Shown: piece after piece, positions 1 to 7,605 of the stretch
Position numbering within the stretch: the stretch's first letter is position 1
Layout of the letters: each line of letters starts with the position of its first letter
Assembly: GCA_905203995.1 (NCBI GenBank)
Contig: CAJKXZ010000012.1
Span: 1-35,517 of the forward strand
Source: an uncultured Methanomassiliicoccus sp.
GTDB taxonomy: Archaea; Thermoplasmatota; Thermoplasmata; Methanomassiliicoccales; Methanomassiliicoccaceae
Direction: 5' to 3'
Length of the DNA: 35,517 nucleotides
Program-made: the position numbers and the translations under genes
Notes under the pieces: model-generated
The model's database searches: none
What the model was told of the DNA's origin: nothing
The model's input: only the letters and a program-made list of their open reading frames with translations

Positions 1-103
1 GGGGATACACCCGGTCCCATCTGAACCCGGAAGTTAAGCCCGCCCACGTTTCATGCTGTACTGCGGTGCGCGAGCCCGCGGGAACCATGAGGCGCTGTCA
101 GCC
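1..103 (+). rRNA. 5S rRNA, 5' end cut by window edge
   Basis: The segment contains the conserved archaeal 5S core, CCCGGTCCCATCTGAACC followed by CGGAAGTTAAGCC, in its first 40 bases, and a 3' closing strand ending near GGCGCTGTCAGCC. Compared with archaeal 5S rRNAs, roughly the first 15-20 nt lie outside the window. A T-rich stretch follows at about 104-120 and may serve as terminator. No 16S or 23S gene is next to it on this side, which fits the unlinked rRNA genes known from Thermoplasmata, although the left flank is not visible. Confidence 0.93.
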
Positions 104-322
104 ACTTTTCTTACTATTTTGATAGTTTTTAGGCGTTTGGTTTTGAATTATTAAAATGCATTTTGCAGAGATAACTAATTAGTATTCGGCTAATGATTAT
201 GTGCGTGTTAATAACTCAATAATAAACATCTTCTGATGGCCGCTGTTCCGCTGCAAACCATTATGTGCAGGAAGATACAAAGGCTATTGACTAACCTATA
301 TACACGAATTAAGAGGGAAACT

Positions 323-475
323 ATGACCAGCGATGAAGATAAATCAATAACTGTAGAACTTCCTCAAGAACTATTGGATAAAATCGATGAGGAAATTGCG
401 AAGGGCAAAGTCATTAACCGTGAGCAGTACATATTGGAAGCATTAAAATTTTGCATAGATGCAGAAGATGAATAA
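323..475 (+). CDS. Small ribbon-helix-helix (CopG/ParD-like) DNA-binding protein
   Basis: A 50-residue protein. It has a short polar N-terminus, a beta-strand segment (SITVELP), a first helix (ELLDKIDEEIAKG) and a second helix (NREQYILEALKFCI), which is the complete ribbon-helix-helix fold with an acidic tail. The ATG at 323 is chosen because a purine-rich GAGGGAA precedes it at close spacing. The frame stays open upstream to 236, but that extension is basic and unlike the family. Such proteins bind DNA as dimers through the paired strands. No toxin partner follows, so it is more likely an autonomous small regulator than an antitoxin. Its target is unknown; the nearest candidates are the palindromes at 593-609 and 669-683. 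Confidence 0.75.
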   Translation: MTSDEDKSITVELPQELLDKIDEEIAKGKVINREQYILEALKFCIDAEDE

Positions 476-802
476 GTTGGGCGCTGAGAAGACAAACCTC
501 TTCCTAAACTTCATTATGTCATCCTTCTAGGCGCGATTCCGTAAGTCTAATCACTTCATTTAGTTACGTTTTTGTCCAATTTTTGATATTAATTGATGAC
601 CATCATCAAATTTCACCAACTGCTTAAAATCAATACAGTACGCCGTTTGATGAAGAATTCTCGACATTTATCAACATTTGATAGTTTTATGGTTAGGTCT
701 GGGCGGACTCACCACACAAGTTTCTCCCCACTGGCCAGTAAAACAGAGAATCTTAGAAAAATTTAAGTCCCTAGGTTGTTTCCCAGAGATGGTTAAGCTC
801 CT
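476..802. other. Intergenic region with two palindromes ahead of valS
   Basis: This 327-bp non-coding stretch carries two inverted repeats: TTGATG-N5-CATCAA at 593-609, and TATCAA-N3-TTGATA at 669-683, just upstream of a weak TATA-like TTTTATGG near 685. The last 120 bases form the probable valS leader. It includes a small potential hairpin around 696-711 (GTC-loop-GAC) but matches no RNA family I know. I see no tRNA and no convincing small gene here; open frames near 670-970 run into valS in the wrong frame. Confidence 0.4.
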
Positions 803-3415
803 ATGTCTCAATACGAAGCAGTCCCTACTGAACGCAAATGGCAAAAATACTGGAAAGAAAACAATCTCTATACCTTTGATCCACAATCTGATAAAGAGGT
901 ATTCAGTATCGATAATCCGCCAAGGTATACATCAGGATCTCTGCACTTGGGACACGCTACTGGTTATTCATTGATTGATTTTGTAGCCAGATATAAGCGG
1001 ATGCGGGACTACAATGTATTTTTCCCGCTTTGTTTTGATGTGAACGGGACACCTACCGAAGTCAAAGTAGAAAAAAAGCATGGAATCACCAAGCTTACTG
1101 TGCCTCGTCAAGAGTACATACGGCTGTGTTCTGAATTTGCTAATTCATTTATCGAGGAGATGACTCATCAGTTTGAGATTCTGGGAGAGAGCATGGATCC
1201 GTCAATTTATTATCAAACGGACGCTCCCTATTACCGCCGGATTACTCAGGTTACTTTCTTAAAGCTACTAAAAGAAGGTTTAGTTTACAAAGGAACTTAC
1301 CCAGTCAACTGGTGCCCTTCCTGCATAACCGCCCTGGCTGATGCAGAAGTGGAGTACAAAGACAACATCACTAAATTGAATTTTATAAAATTTGCAATAA
1401 AAGACGAGCAGGAATGCGCAATCATCGCTACCACTCGTCCGGAGCTCTTATGTGCCTGTCAGCTGGTAGCTGTGCACCCTGATGATGAGAGTAAAAAACA
1501 TCTCATCGGCAAAAAACTGATCACGCCGATTTACCATAAAGAAATTGAAGTTATTGCAGATGAGAAGGTCGATCCAGCCTTTGGTACGGGAATCGTCATG
1601 ATCTGCACGATCGGTGATAAAACCGATCTAGAATGGGTGATGAAATATTCACTGCCGCTGGAGAAAGCTATCGATGAACAGGGTAAAATGACGGCTCTGG
1701 CTGGAAAATATCTCGGAATGACTGTTCCGGAGGCCAAAGCGGCAATTATTGAGGATTTAAAGGCTGCAGATCTCGTCATTAAACAGGAAGACTGCCCACA
1801 AAATGTTGGCTGCTGCTGGAGATGCCATTCACCGATTGAATTCCTGCAGGTTCCACAATGGTTCTTGAAGATTCTGGATTTCAAAGAAGATATCCTGAAA
1901 ATGGCAGAAGAAATTGCCTGGCACCCGCAGTTCATGAAAGTCCGGCTTGAAGATTGGGTAAATAGCCTACAGTGGGACTGGGTTATCTCCCGTCAGCGGT
2001 TCTTCGCTACCCCCATTCCCGTATGGGAATGCAAGTCTTGCGGGGAAGTTGTGCCGGCCTTGGAAGAAGAATGCTACATCGATCCTACTGTTGACAAACC
2101 ACCAGTGGAACGCTGTCCTAAGTGTGGCGGTGAGTTGGTAGGCTGCCAGGATGTATTTGATACTTGGATGGATTCAAGCATTTCCCCTCTGTATAATACA
2201 TTCTGGAACCGTGATGAGCAGCTGTTCTCTAAACTATTCCCGATGTCTGTAAGGCCGCAAAGCCATGACATTATTCGGACTTGGGCGTTTTATACCATGC
2301 TCAGAAGCCATCTGCTAACTGGTCAAAAACCGTGGGAAAACATCATGATTCACGGCTTTATCATGTCGCCGGATGGAACGCCTATGCACTCTTCACTAGG
2401 CAATGTAATCGATCCTATGCCGATTTTAGAAGAGTATGGTGCTGATGCTATGCGTTACTACGCCTGTACCTGTGCTTTGGGTGAAGACAACGCTTTCCGG
2501 GAAAAAGATGTCATTCATGGAAAAAGGCTCTGCACTAAATTATGGAACATTGGTAAGTTCACCTCAATGGTCGTAAAAGAGAAACCGGAAATGGCCGATC
2601 TGCACCCCATTGATCTCTGGATTTTAGGCAAATATTCCGATACTGTGGAAAAAGTTACTGAACTGTATGAAAATTACCAGTTTGACCGGGCCATGCGGGA
2701 GGTTGAGGAGTTTGCCTGGCATGAATACGCCGATCATTATCTGGAGATGATCAAACACCGTACAAAAAACCCTGACAAAGGGGTTTTGTACACGCTGTAC
2801 ACCATAACCTTGGGCATCTCCAAGATGTTCGCGCCATTCCTGCCCCACGTCACAGAAGATATTTATCAGGACTTTAAAGAGCTGGATAGATGTAAAAGCA
2901 TCCATGTCGCGGCCTGGCCGCAGCCCTTGGCCATTACTGATGAGCGGGTAAATGGTGAAGTGGCTAAAAATATCATTTCGGCCATCCGCGCCTGGAAATC
3001 AGAACGTAAACTGCCGCTTAACCAGGAACTCAAATCCGTTGAATTGATTGGTCCTCATGCTACTCTTTTGACGGGATATGCTGAAGATATCAGGGAGACT
3101 TCACGAGCTGCTAAACTGGAAATCCTCACCGACGCGCAGTTGGAAGAGAAAGTTTCGGCTATAAAACCGCTCAAGTCGAAAATTGGACCGGAGTTTAAAG
3201 CACAAGGCAAAGAGATTCTGCAAGCGATCTCCACAATGGATCCGCTTGCTGCCGCTGCGGCACTGAGCAATGGAGCTCTGACCGTGACCCTGTCTAATGG
3301 AGAAACGGTTTCCCTTGGAAAAGAATATGTGGAATTTGAGAAAGAACTGACGCTCATGGGTGAAGCTGTCGAGACCATCCAGGTCGGCGAAATTCTCATT
3401 GCCATCTCACAATAA
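803..3415 (+). CDS. valS: Valyl-tRNA synthetase, archaeal type
   Basis: An 870-residue class I synthetase that charges tRNA-Val with valine in the cytoplasm. The HIGH motif is HLGH at residues 48-51. A Zn-binding motif NWCPSC and the CP1 editing region follow. Next come CWRCHSP, a second Cys-rich module (CKSC and CPKC), and DVFDTWMDSSISPL and RPQSHDIIRTWAFYT, which mark archaeal ValRS. A C-terminal anticodon-binding domain and an Ala-rich tail complete it. Length is normal for archaeal ValRS. The KMSKS loop is unusual: PMHSS (527-531) followed by LGN, so both usual lysines are replaced. The start at 803 gives MSQYEAVPTE, and GAGATGGT lies upstream at a longish spacing. The gene is probably transcribed alone and ends in a hairpin terminator. 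IleRS is less likely because of the RPQSHDIIRTW region. Confidence 0.93.
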   Translation: MSQYEAVPTERKWQKYWKENNLYTFDPQSDKEVFSIDNPPRYTSGSLHLGHATGYSLIDFVARYKRMRDYNVFFPLCFDVNGTPTEVKVEKKHGITKLTVPRQEYIRLCSEFANSFIEEMTHQFEILGESMDPSIYYQTDAPYYRRITQVTFLKLLKEGLVYKGTYPVNWCPSCITALADAEVEYKDNITKLNFIKFAIKDEQECAIIATTRPELLCACQLVAVHPDDESKKHLIGKKLITPIYHKEIEVIADEKVDPAFGTGIVMICTIGDKTDLEWVMKYSLPLEKAIDEQGKMTALAGKYLGMTVPEAKAAIIEDLKAADLVIKQEDCPQNVGCCWRCHSPIEFLQVPQWFLKILDFKEDILKMAEEIAWHPQFMKVRLEDWVNSLQWDWVISRQRFFATPIPVWECKSCGEVVPALEEECYIDPTVDKPPVERCPKCGGELVGCQDVFDTWMDSSISPLYNTFWNRDEQLFSKLFPMSVRPQSHDIIRTWAFYTMLRSHLLTGQKPWENIMIHGFIMSPDGTPMHSSLGNVIDPMPILEEYGADAMRYYACTCALGEDNAFREKDVIHGKRLCTKLWNIGKFTSMVVKEKPEMADLHPIDLWILGKYSDTVEKVTELYENYQFDRAMREVEEFAWHEYADHYLEMIKHRTKNPDKGVLYTLYTITLGISKMFAPFLPHVTEDIYQDFKELDRCKSIHVAAWPQPLAITDERVNGEVAKNIISAIRAWKSERKLPLNQELKSVELIGPHATLLTGYAEDIRETSRAAKLEILTDAQLEEKVSAIKPLKSKIGPEFKAQGKEILQAISTMDPLAAAAALSNGALTVTLSNGETVSLGKEYVEFEKELTLMGEAVETIQVGEILIAISQ

Positions 3416-3440
3416 ATCGTCATCGACGATTTTATTTTTT
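3415..3440 (+). terminator. Hairpin plus T-run terminator after valS
   Basis: A perfect 7-bp stem (AATCGTC / GACGATT, 3-nt loop ATC) overlaps the last base of the valS stop codon and is followed by TTATTTTTTTATA. The A/T tracts could also serve the convergent DUF2971 gene. Confidence 0.75.
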
Positions 3441-3465
3441 TATAATTATCTTTCAATTAGAAAAA

Positions 3466-4389
3466 TCAGAATCTTAGCGGCACGCGTGAAGTTTCAGATA
3501 CGATCTCATAACCTCTCATCCGCAGAAAGAGATCTGCATAGCTTTTAGCCTGTTTAGAGCGAAGAGTAGGAGAGATGACTACCTCATTTAGTGTTTTATT
3601 ATTGATAAACGGAACTGCAATGTAAGGTGTGAAGATGCCGTGCATGTTCCTAAATTTAAGCAGATTGCCCAAACAATCCAGATGTTTGTTTTGAACATAA
3701 AGAATGTAGCGTGCTTCATGCTCTGATTCAAAAGCCTTGTGTTTTAGGAAGGCTCCGGCAATCCTGATCATAGCATACGCTTCTTTAACGATTTCTTCCT
3801 GATTTGTATTGCAATCGTTCCATAACTCGTAAGCAGCATCACAAATTTCTTTCACAAGTTTCTCTTTTTCCTGATCGTCATAAATAACTGGGTAAAGATT
3901 GGAGCCGATTCCTTGAAGAATTCTTTCTTTAAACTGTAATTTAATGATTTCATTGAGATTGAGACCAATGCTGAACCCTGCTTTTGCTGGATTTTTGGAG
4001 TAATGATTCCACAAAGGTAAACTGTCTTTGTCAAGGGAGCAGGAAAACACGAAGACCTGTACTTCATCAGGATCGGTAAAATCTACACTCTCGGGGTCCT
4101 CTTTTTTCTTGTTGAATAATGCTGACAGACTCTCAATAAATTCATTTTTTGGTTCGTTATTGTATGAACTGAGGACTCTGTCCGCAATATCAAAAACATG
4201 TGTTCTCTCGGTAGAATCATTGAGGAATGCATTGTGAGTAAAATACACCTCTCCCTCTTCCACAATACTTTTGAAACCATCGGCAGAAGTGTAATGCCAG
4301 ATCGTATCAAAATCACATAATTCATTGTGGATGTGACAATATCTTTCAATGACGTTGAATAATTCACCGCTATTGGAAGTTATCATCAT
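3466..4389 (-). CDS. DUF2971 family protein
   Basis: A 307-residue soluble protein. Family hallmarks are the N-terminal IWHYTSADGFKSIVEEGEVY, then FLNDSTE, and the central CSLDKDSLPLWNHYS followed by GFSIGL, which match the conserved LYHYTS, LND.E and LPMWSHYS blocks of DUF2971. The function of DUF2971 is not established. Members are scattered in accessory regions of bacteria and archaea, sometimes near defence genes, and the HYT and WxHYS blocks hint at a catalytic or nucleotide-related site, which is inference. The start could be M1 or M2; neither has a strong ribosome-binding site. It stands alone between valS (convergent) and chlD, with its own likely promoter in the 4390-4478 gap. Confidence 0.8.
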   Translation of the reverse strand: MMITSNSGELFNVIERYCHIHNELCDFDTIWHYTSADGFKSIVEEGEVYFTHNAFLNDSTERTHVFDIADRVLSSYNNEPKNEFIESLSALFNKKKEDPESVDFTDPDEVQVFVFSCSLDKDSLPLWNHYSKNPAKAGFSIGLNLNEIIKLQFKERILQGIGSNLYPVIYDDQEKEKLVKEICDAAYELWNDCNTNQEEIVKEAYAMIRIAGAFLKHKAFESEHEARYILYVQNKHLDCLGNLLKFRNMHGIFTPYIAVPFINNKTLNEVVISPTLRSKQAKSYADLFLRMRGYEIVSETSRVPLRF

Positions 4390-4478
4390 TTACTCAATGC
4401 AATCATTGCTTTTAAACTATTCATCTGTTTTTCACATCCCATAGGTAATGTGATGATTGAGATTCATCTACATAATGC

Positions 4479-6401
4479 TCAGTTAATCAGTAATTTTACA
4501 TTCTGTGACAGCGTCTCAGCGTTTAGATCTTCTAATTTAAAATAGGTGGCGCCAACTTTTTGGGCAAGCTTACATGCATTATCAAAGTGAGGATAGCCAG
4601 CACTAGTATCAACCACAATCCACTTTACACCGGGAAGTGAAATATTTTCGGCAATTTCTTGTACTTCATCATTGGCCGACGCCCCTTTGGCCAATGGAAC
4701 ATTTGCTCTTCCATCAGTAAGCAGAATTATGTAACAACGTTCACCAGGATGAGATCTTACGTAAACAGTCATATACTCTTGAGCCTTAAGAAGTGCTGCA
4801 GCCAGAGGCGTTTTCCCACCAGTAGGCAGTTCTGCCAATCTCTTGTAGCTATATTCTACTGACTTAGTAGGCGGTAAAATCAATTCTGCCGAATCTCTTC
4901 TGAACGCCATCATGCCGATCCGGTCTCTTTTAACATAACTTTCTTTGAGCATTGAGAGAATCGCTCCCTTAACAGCAATCATTCTTTTTCTAACACCCAA
5001 TGATCCGCTGGCATCAACTAAAAACAGTAAAGTACAACCACATTTTCTTTCTCTTACTTTTTCACGTAAATCTTGTTTTTCAACAACAATGGCTAGTCTC
5101 TCATGTTCACGGCTTGTTTGGAAAGGTGCAGCGGCACGGAGCGTGGCATCAAAGGCAATATCGCGGACACTGTTATCAGGCAACCGATATCGCGCGTATC
5201 TGCCAGTCCCATCGCCACTTTCGGTAACTGCCCGCCGGCCCTTTCTGCTTTTGGTCTTGACCAAGTGTGTTTTTTCATCACCCAGATAATCAATTACTCT
5301 GAATTGATTGCCAATCTGGAACATAAGGTTGTCTAAGGATTTTTTATCATCATGATCTGCTGACTGCTCATCCTTAGCATCAGATGATTCATAGCTATCG
5401 TCCATCTTCGTTTCTGAAGCGTTTTCATGACTATTCTGTCTGTTATCGATTTGAGGGTCATTATTGGATTCATGATCATCTTGTGTTGATTGCTCGGTTT
5501 CTTGTGGCGGGCTAGGCTTAGGTGGTGTCTGTTTTGGTGTATAATCACGCCGATGCGGAAGGCAAAGCATTGCTGCTTCCTCCACATCCTTGCGGGAAAC
5601 TTCATCTCTGCCGTTCAGCGCTGCCAAGGTCAGTGAAGCATGCAACATCGCAAGATCTCCGCGATGTCCTTCAGCACCGATTTTACTGCATAGTTCCACA
5701 ATGATGGTAATAAGTTCATCGGAGATGGTCACATAAGGCAATAATTTTCGTGCCCGCTCAATATTTTCTTTAATATCCATCTCTTCTTGGCAGTATTCTT
5801 TGATAAAATTCTGTGGATCGGCATTAAATTCTATATTTCTCTTTAATATCTCTTCTTTAGCTGCTGCATCTTCTTCAGCAGAGATATATACGCAGAGATC
5901 AAAACGGTCCAAAATGTGTGGACTGAAATCAAAATCATCGGGATTCATGGTGCCGATCAGCAAGCCACTATAGTCATATACTGCCGAGATACCTTCTCGT
6001 TCCACCATGACTTTGCCAGTATCGACAATGTTCAATAGGGAAGTAAGGACGGTAGTATCGATAAGGTTGATGTCATCAATATATGCTAAATTGCCATTGG
6101 CACGCATCATCAAACCCAGTTCTTCAACAAGTGTCCCAGTCAGTAAGGTTTGCTGAAGATCGAGTCCGCCAAACAGCTGTTCATTGGTTGCATTCAAAGG
6201 AATATTTACCAACGTTTTGCCGGCTAATTCTTCGGAGATAGCACGTACCAAAGTCGTTTTAGCGACACCGGAAGGGCCTCTGATCAAAACAGATTTAAGC
6301 TCTGGATTCACCAAAGCACAGAGCAGTGCTTTTTTGGCTTCCTGCAAACCATAGACTGCAGAAAATGGATAAACTATCCTACTCACAGACTCTGAAGACA
6401 T
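4479..6401 (-). CDS. chlD: Mg/Co-chelatase subunit D (AAA+ plus VWA domain)
   Basis: 640 residues: an N-terminal AAA+ domain (Walker A RGPSGVAKTT near 41-50, Walker B-like LAYIDDINL, TMNPDD, and DRFDL), a Pro- and then Asp/Ser-rich linker at about 295-360, and a C-terminal von Willebrand A domain with a MIDAS motif DASGSLG starting at D463 and a later GGKTPLAAAL (metal-coordinating Thr region). In the family, the D subunit forms stacked hexameric rings with ChlI and couples ATP hydrolysis to the large H/CobN subunit. Here the Walker A looks intact, unlike many photosynthetic ChlD proteins. Its start overlaps the end of chlI by 19 bp, so the two are translationally coupled and made in equal supply. 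Transcription is from the operator-bearing promoter near 7447-7472. Confidence 0.92.
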   Translation of the reverse strand: MSSESVSRIVYPFSAVYGLQEAKKALLCALVNPELKSVLIRGPSGVAKTTLVRAISEELAGKTLVNIPLNATNEQLFGGLDLQQTLLTGTLVEELGLMMRANGNLAYIDDINLIDTTVLTSLLNIVDTGKVMVEREGISAVYDYSGLLIGTMNPDDFDFSPHILDRFDLCVYISAEEDAAAKEEILKRNIEFNADPQNFIKEYCQEEMDIKENIERARKLLPYVTISDELITIIVELCSKIGAEGHRGDLAMLHASLTLAALNGRDEVSRKDVEEAAMLCLPHRRDYTPKQTPPKPSPPQETEQSTQDDHESNNDPQIDNRQNSHENASETKMDDSYESSDAKDEQSADHDDKKSLDNLMFQIGNQFRVIDYLGDEKTHLVKTKSRKGRRAVTESGDGTGRYARYRLPDNSVRDIAFDATLRAAAPFQTSREHERLAIVVEKQDLREKVRERKCGCTLLFLVDASGSLGVRKRMIAVKGAILSMLKESYVKRDRIGMMAFRRDSAELILPPTKSVEYSYKRLAELPTGGKTPLAAALLKAQEYMTVYVRSHPGERCYIILLTDGRANVPLAKGASANDEVQEIAENISLPGVKWIVVDTSAGYPHFDNACKLAQKVGATYFKLEDLNAETLSQNVKLLIN

Positions 6402-7423
6402 TCTTCTAATTCTCCCAGATCTAGAATCGACTCTTCAAAAGGACGCTTTCTCATCCGGTGTGACAATACTAACGCAGCGGTTGTTTTAATATCTTCAAGC
6501 GTGACTGCATCTCTGCCCATCAGTGCTGCATTTGCCGTAGAGGCTTTCATCAAGGTAATATCGGCCCGATGGCCATCGATTCCAAAATGAATAGTTGTTC
6601 GGACGATCGCCTGCAAAATTTCATCATCTACCGAAATTTTTCCAAGCATCTCTCGGGCATGAACGATGCGTTGTTTAAGCTCCATCAATTCATCATTGCA
6701 GCTTAGAAGATATTCTTCGGGACACTTATCGAAAGCCAGCCTTCTTTTTACTACTTCAGCTCTTTGCTGAAGATCCCGTTCACCTTTAACATCTACTGAA
6801 AGACCGAAGCGATCTAAGAGTTGCGGACGTAATTCTCCTTCTTCGGGGTTCATCGTTCCGACCAAGATGAATTTTGCTGGATGAGAGAACGACACACCTT
6901 CCCGCTCAACATAATTCACACCCATCGCTGCTGAATCTAAAAGAAGATCGACAATGTGGTCATCAAGAAGATTTACTTCATCGACATACAGCAGATTCCC
7001 ATTAGCTTGAGCAAGAACGCCCGCTTCAAATTTCTTCTCGCCAGTCTTTAAAACATGTTCTAAGTCCAGTGTACCGGCAACACGGTCTTCAGTAGCACTG
7101 AGTGGCAATTCAACAACCTGCATCGGCAGCCATTCTTCTGCAAACTCTTTACCTTCATTGATTAATGCTTGACAGAAAGGACACATCGTCTGAGGATGGT
7201 CGGGGTGGCAATGGAATACACAACCTTTAACGACTTTACGCTCGGGCAGAATCTGCCCCAAAGACCTCACCATTGTTGATTTGGCCGTGCCTTTTTCACC
7301 TTTAATCAATACTCCGCCGATGCTTGGGTCGATGATATTCAATAGTAATGCTCTTTTCATCTCCTCTTGTCCGACGATGCGTGTAAAAGGAAATAGCAGC
7401 TGTTTAGCTTCCATATTTTTCAT
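6383..7423 (-). CDS. chlI: Mg/Co-chelatase ATPase subunit I
   Basis: A 346-residue AAA+ ATPase. Walker A is KGEKGTAKST (about 41-50), Walker B is LLYVDEVNLLDDH, and VGTMNPEEGELRPQLLDRFG is the sensor/arginine-finger block characteristic of ChlI/BchI. Just after Walker A an insertion carries four cysteines (C68, C72, C81, C84; CVFHCHPDHPQTMCPFC), seen in the ChlI versions that partner CobN-like subunits and able to bind a metal or Fe-S cluster (inference). It drives the chelatase motor with ChlD and the CobN-like subunit encoded divergently. The ATG at 7423 is used; an ATG three codons later (7414) has an equally good GAGATG upstream. The promoter has a TATA box at about 7463-7469 abutting a perfect palindromic operator. 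Confidence 0.93.
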   Translation of the reverse strand: MKNMEAKQLLFPFTRIVGQEEMKRALLLNIIDPSIGGVLIKGEKGTAKSTMVRSLGQILPERKVVKGCVFHCHPDHPQTMCPFCQALINEGKEFAEEWLPMQVVELPLSATEDRVAGTLDLEHVLKTGEKKFEAGVLAQANGNLLYVDEVNLLDDHIVDLLLDSAAMGVNYVEREGVSFSHPAKFILVGTMNPEEGELRPQLLDRFGLSVDVKGERDLQQRAEVVKRRLAFDKCPEEYLLSCNDELMELKQRIVHAREMLGKISVDDEILQAIVRTTIHFGIDGHRADITLMKASTANAALMGRDAVTLEDIKTTAALVLSHRMRKRPFEESILDLGELEECLQSL

Positions 7424-7445
7424 CTCTTGATCTGGATCAGTAGTT

Positions 7446-7464
7446 ATTGGATAAATAATCCAAT
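7446..7464 (-). promoter_or_regulatory. Palindromic operator of the chlI-chlD operon
   Basis: A perfect inverted repeat, TTGGAT-AAATA-ATCCAA (7447-7463), extended by one A:T pair on each side. It abuts the minus-strand TATA box (TATAAAT, 7463-7469), so an occupied site would block TBP/TFB or polymerase. The same 6-N5-6 palindrome recurs before the other transcription units of the block. Confidence 0.8.
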
Positions 7465-7497
7465 TTATACTGCATAGGCTTTTACCATTTAATCTTA

Positions 7498-7515
7498 TTG
7501 GATGTATAGTTCCAG
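7498..7515. promoter_or_regulatory. Weak operator-like site between chlI and cobN
   Basis: TTGGATGTATAGTTCCAG has the left half-site TTGGAT and a right half TTCCA, but spaced one base wider than the other copies. It lies just upstream of the probable cobN TATA box (TAATATAT, 7521-7528). It may be a secondary, cooperative site or a relic. Confidence 0.4.
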
Positions 7516-7556
7516 TAAACTAATATATCAATTCAATAATCACATGACAATTTTAC

Positions 7557-7573
7557 ATGGAGATATTATCCAA
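7557..7573 (+). promoter_or_regulatory. Operator of cobN
   Basis: ATGGAG-ATATT-ATCCAA keeps TGGA-N7-TCCA symmetry and a full right half-site. It lies about 30 bp downstream of TAATATAT (7521-7528) and 32 bp before the cobN start, so it would overlap or closely follow the transcription start. Confidence 0.65.
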
Positions 7574-7605
7574 TATCTGTAAAAGTAACTTAGGAGCCGA
7601 AGAGG

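Noticed and set aside
670..802. Riboswitch or T-box-like leader of valS
   Set aside because: The possible hairpins are short and match no known family; T-boxes are not known from archaea.
678..974. Open frame of 98 codons overlapping the valS start
   Set aside because: It runs out of frame into valS, has no similarity or ribosome-binding site, and valS is certain.
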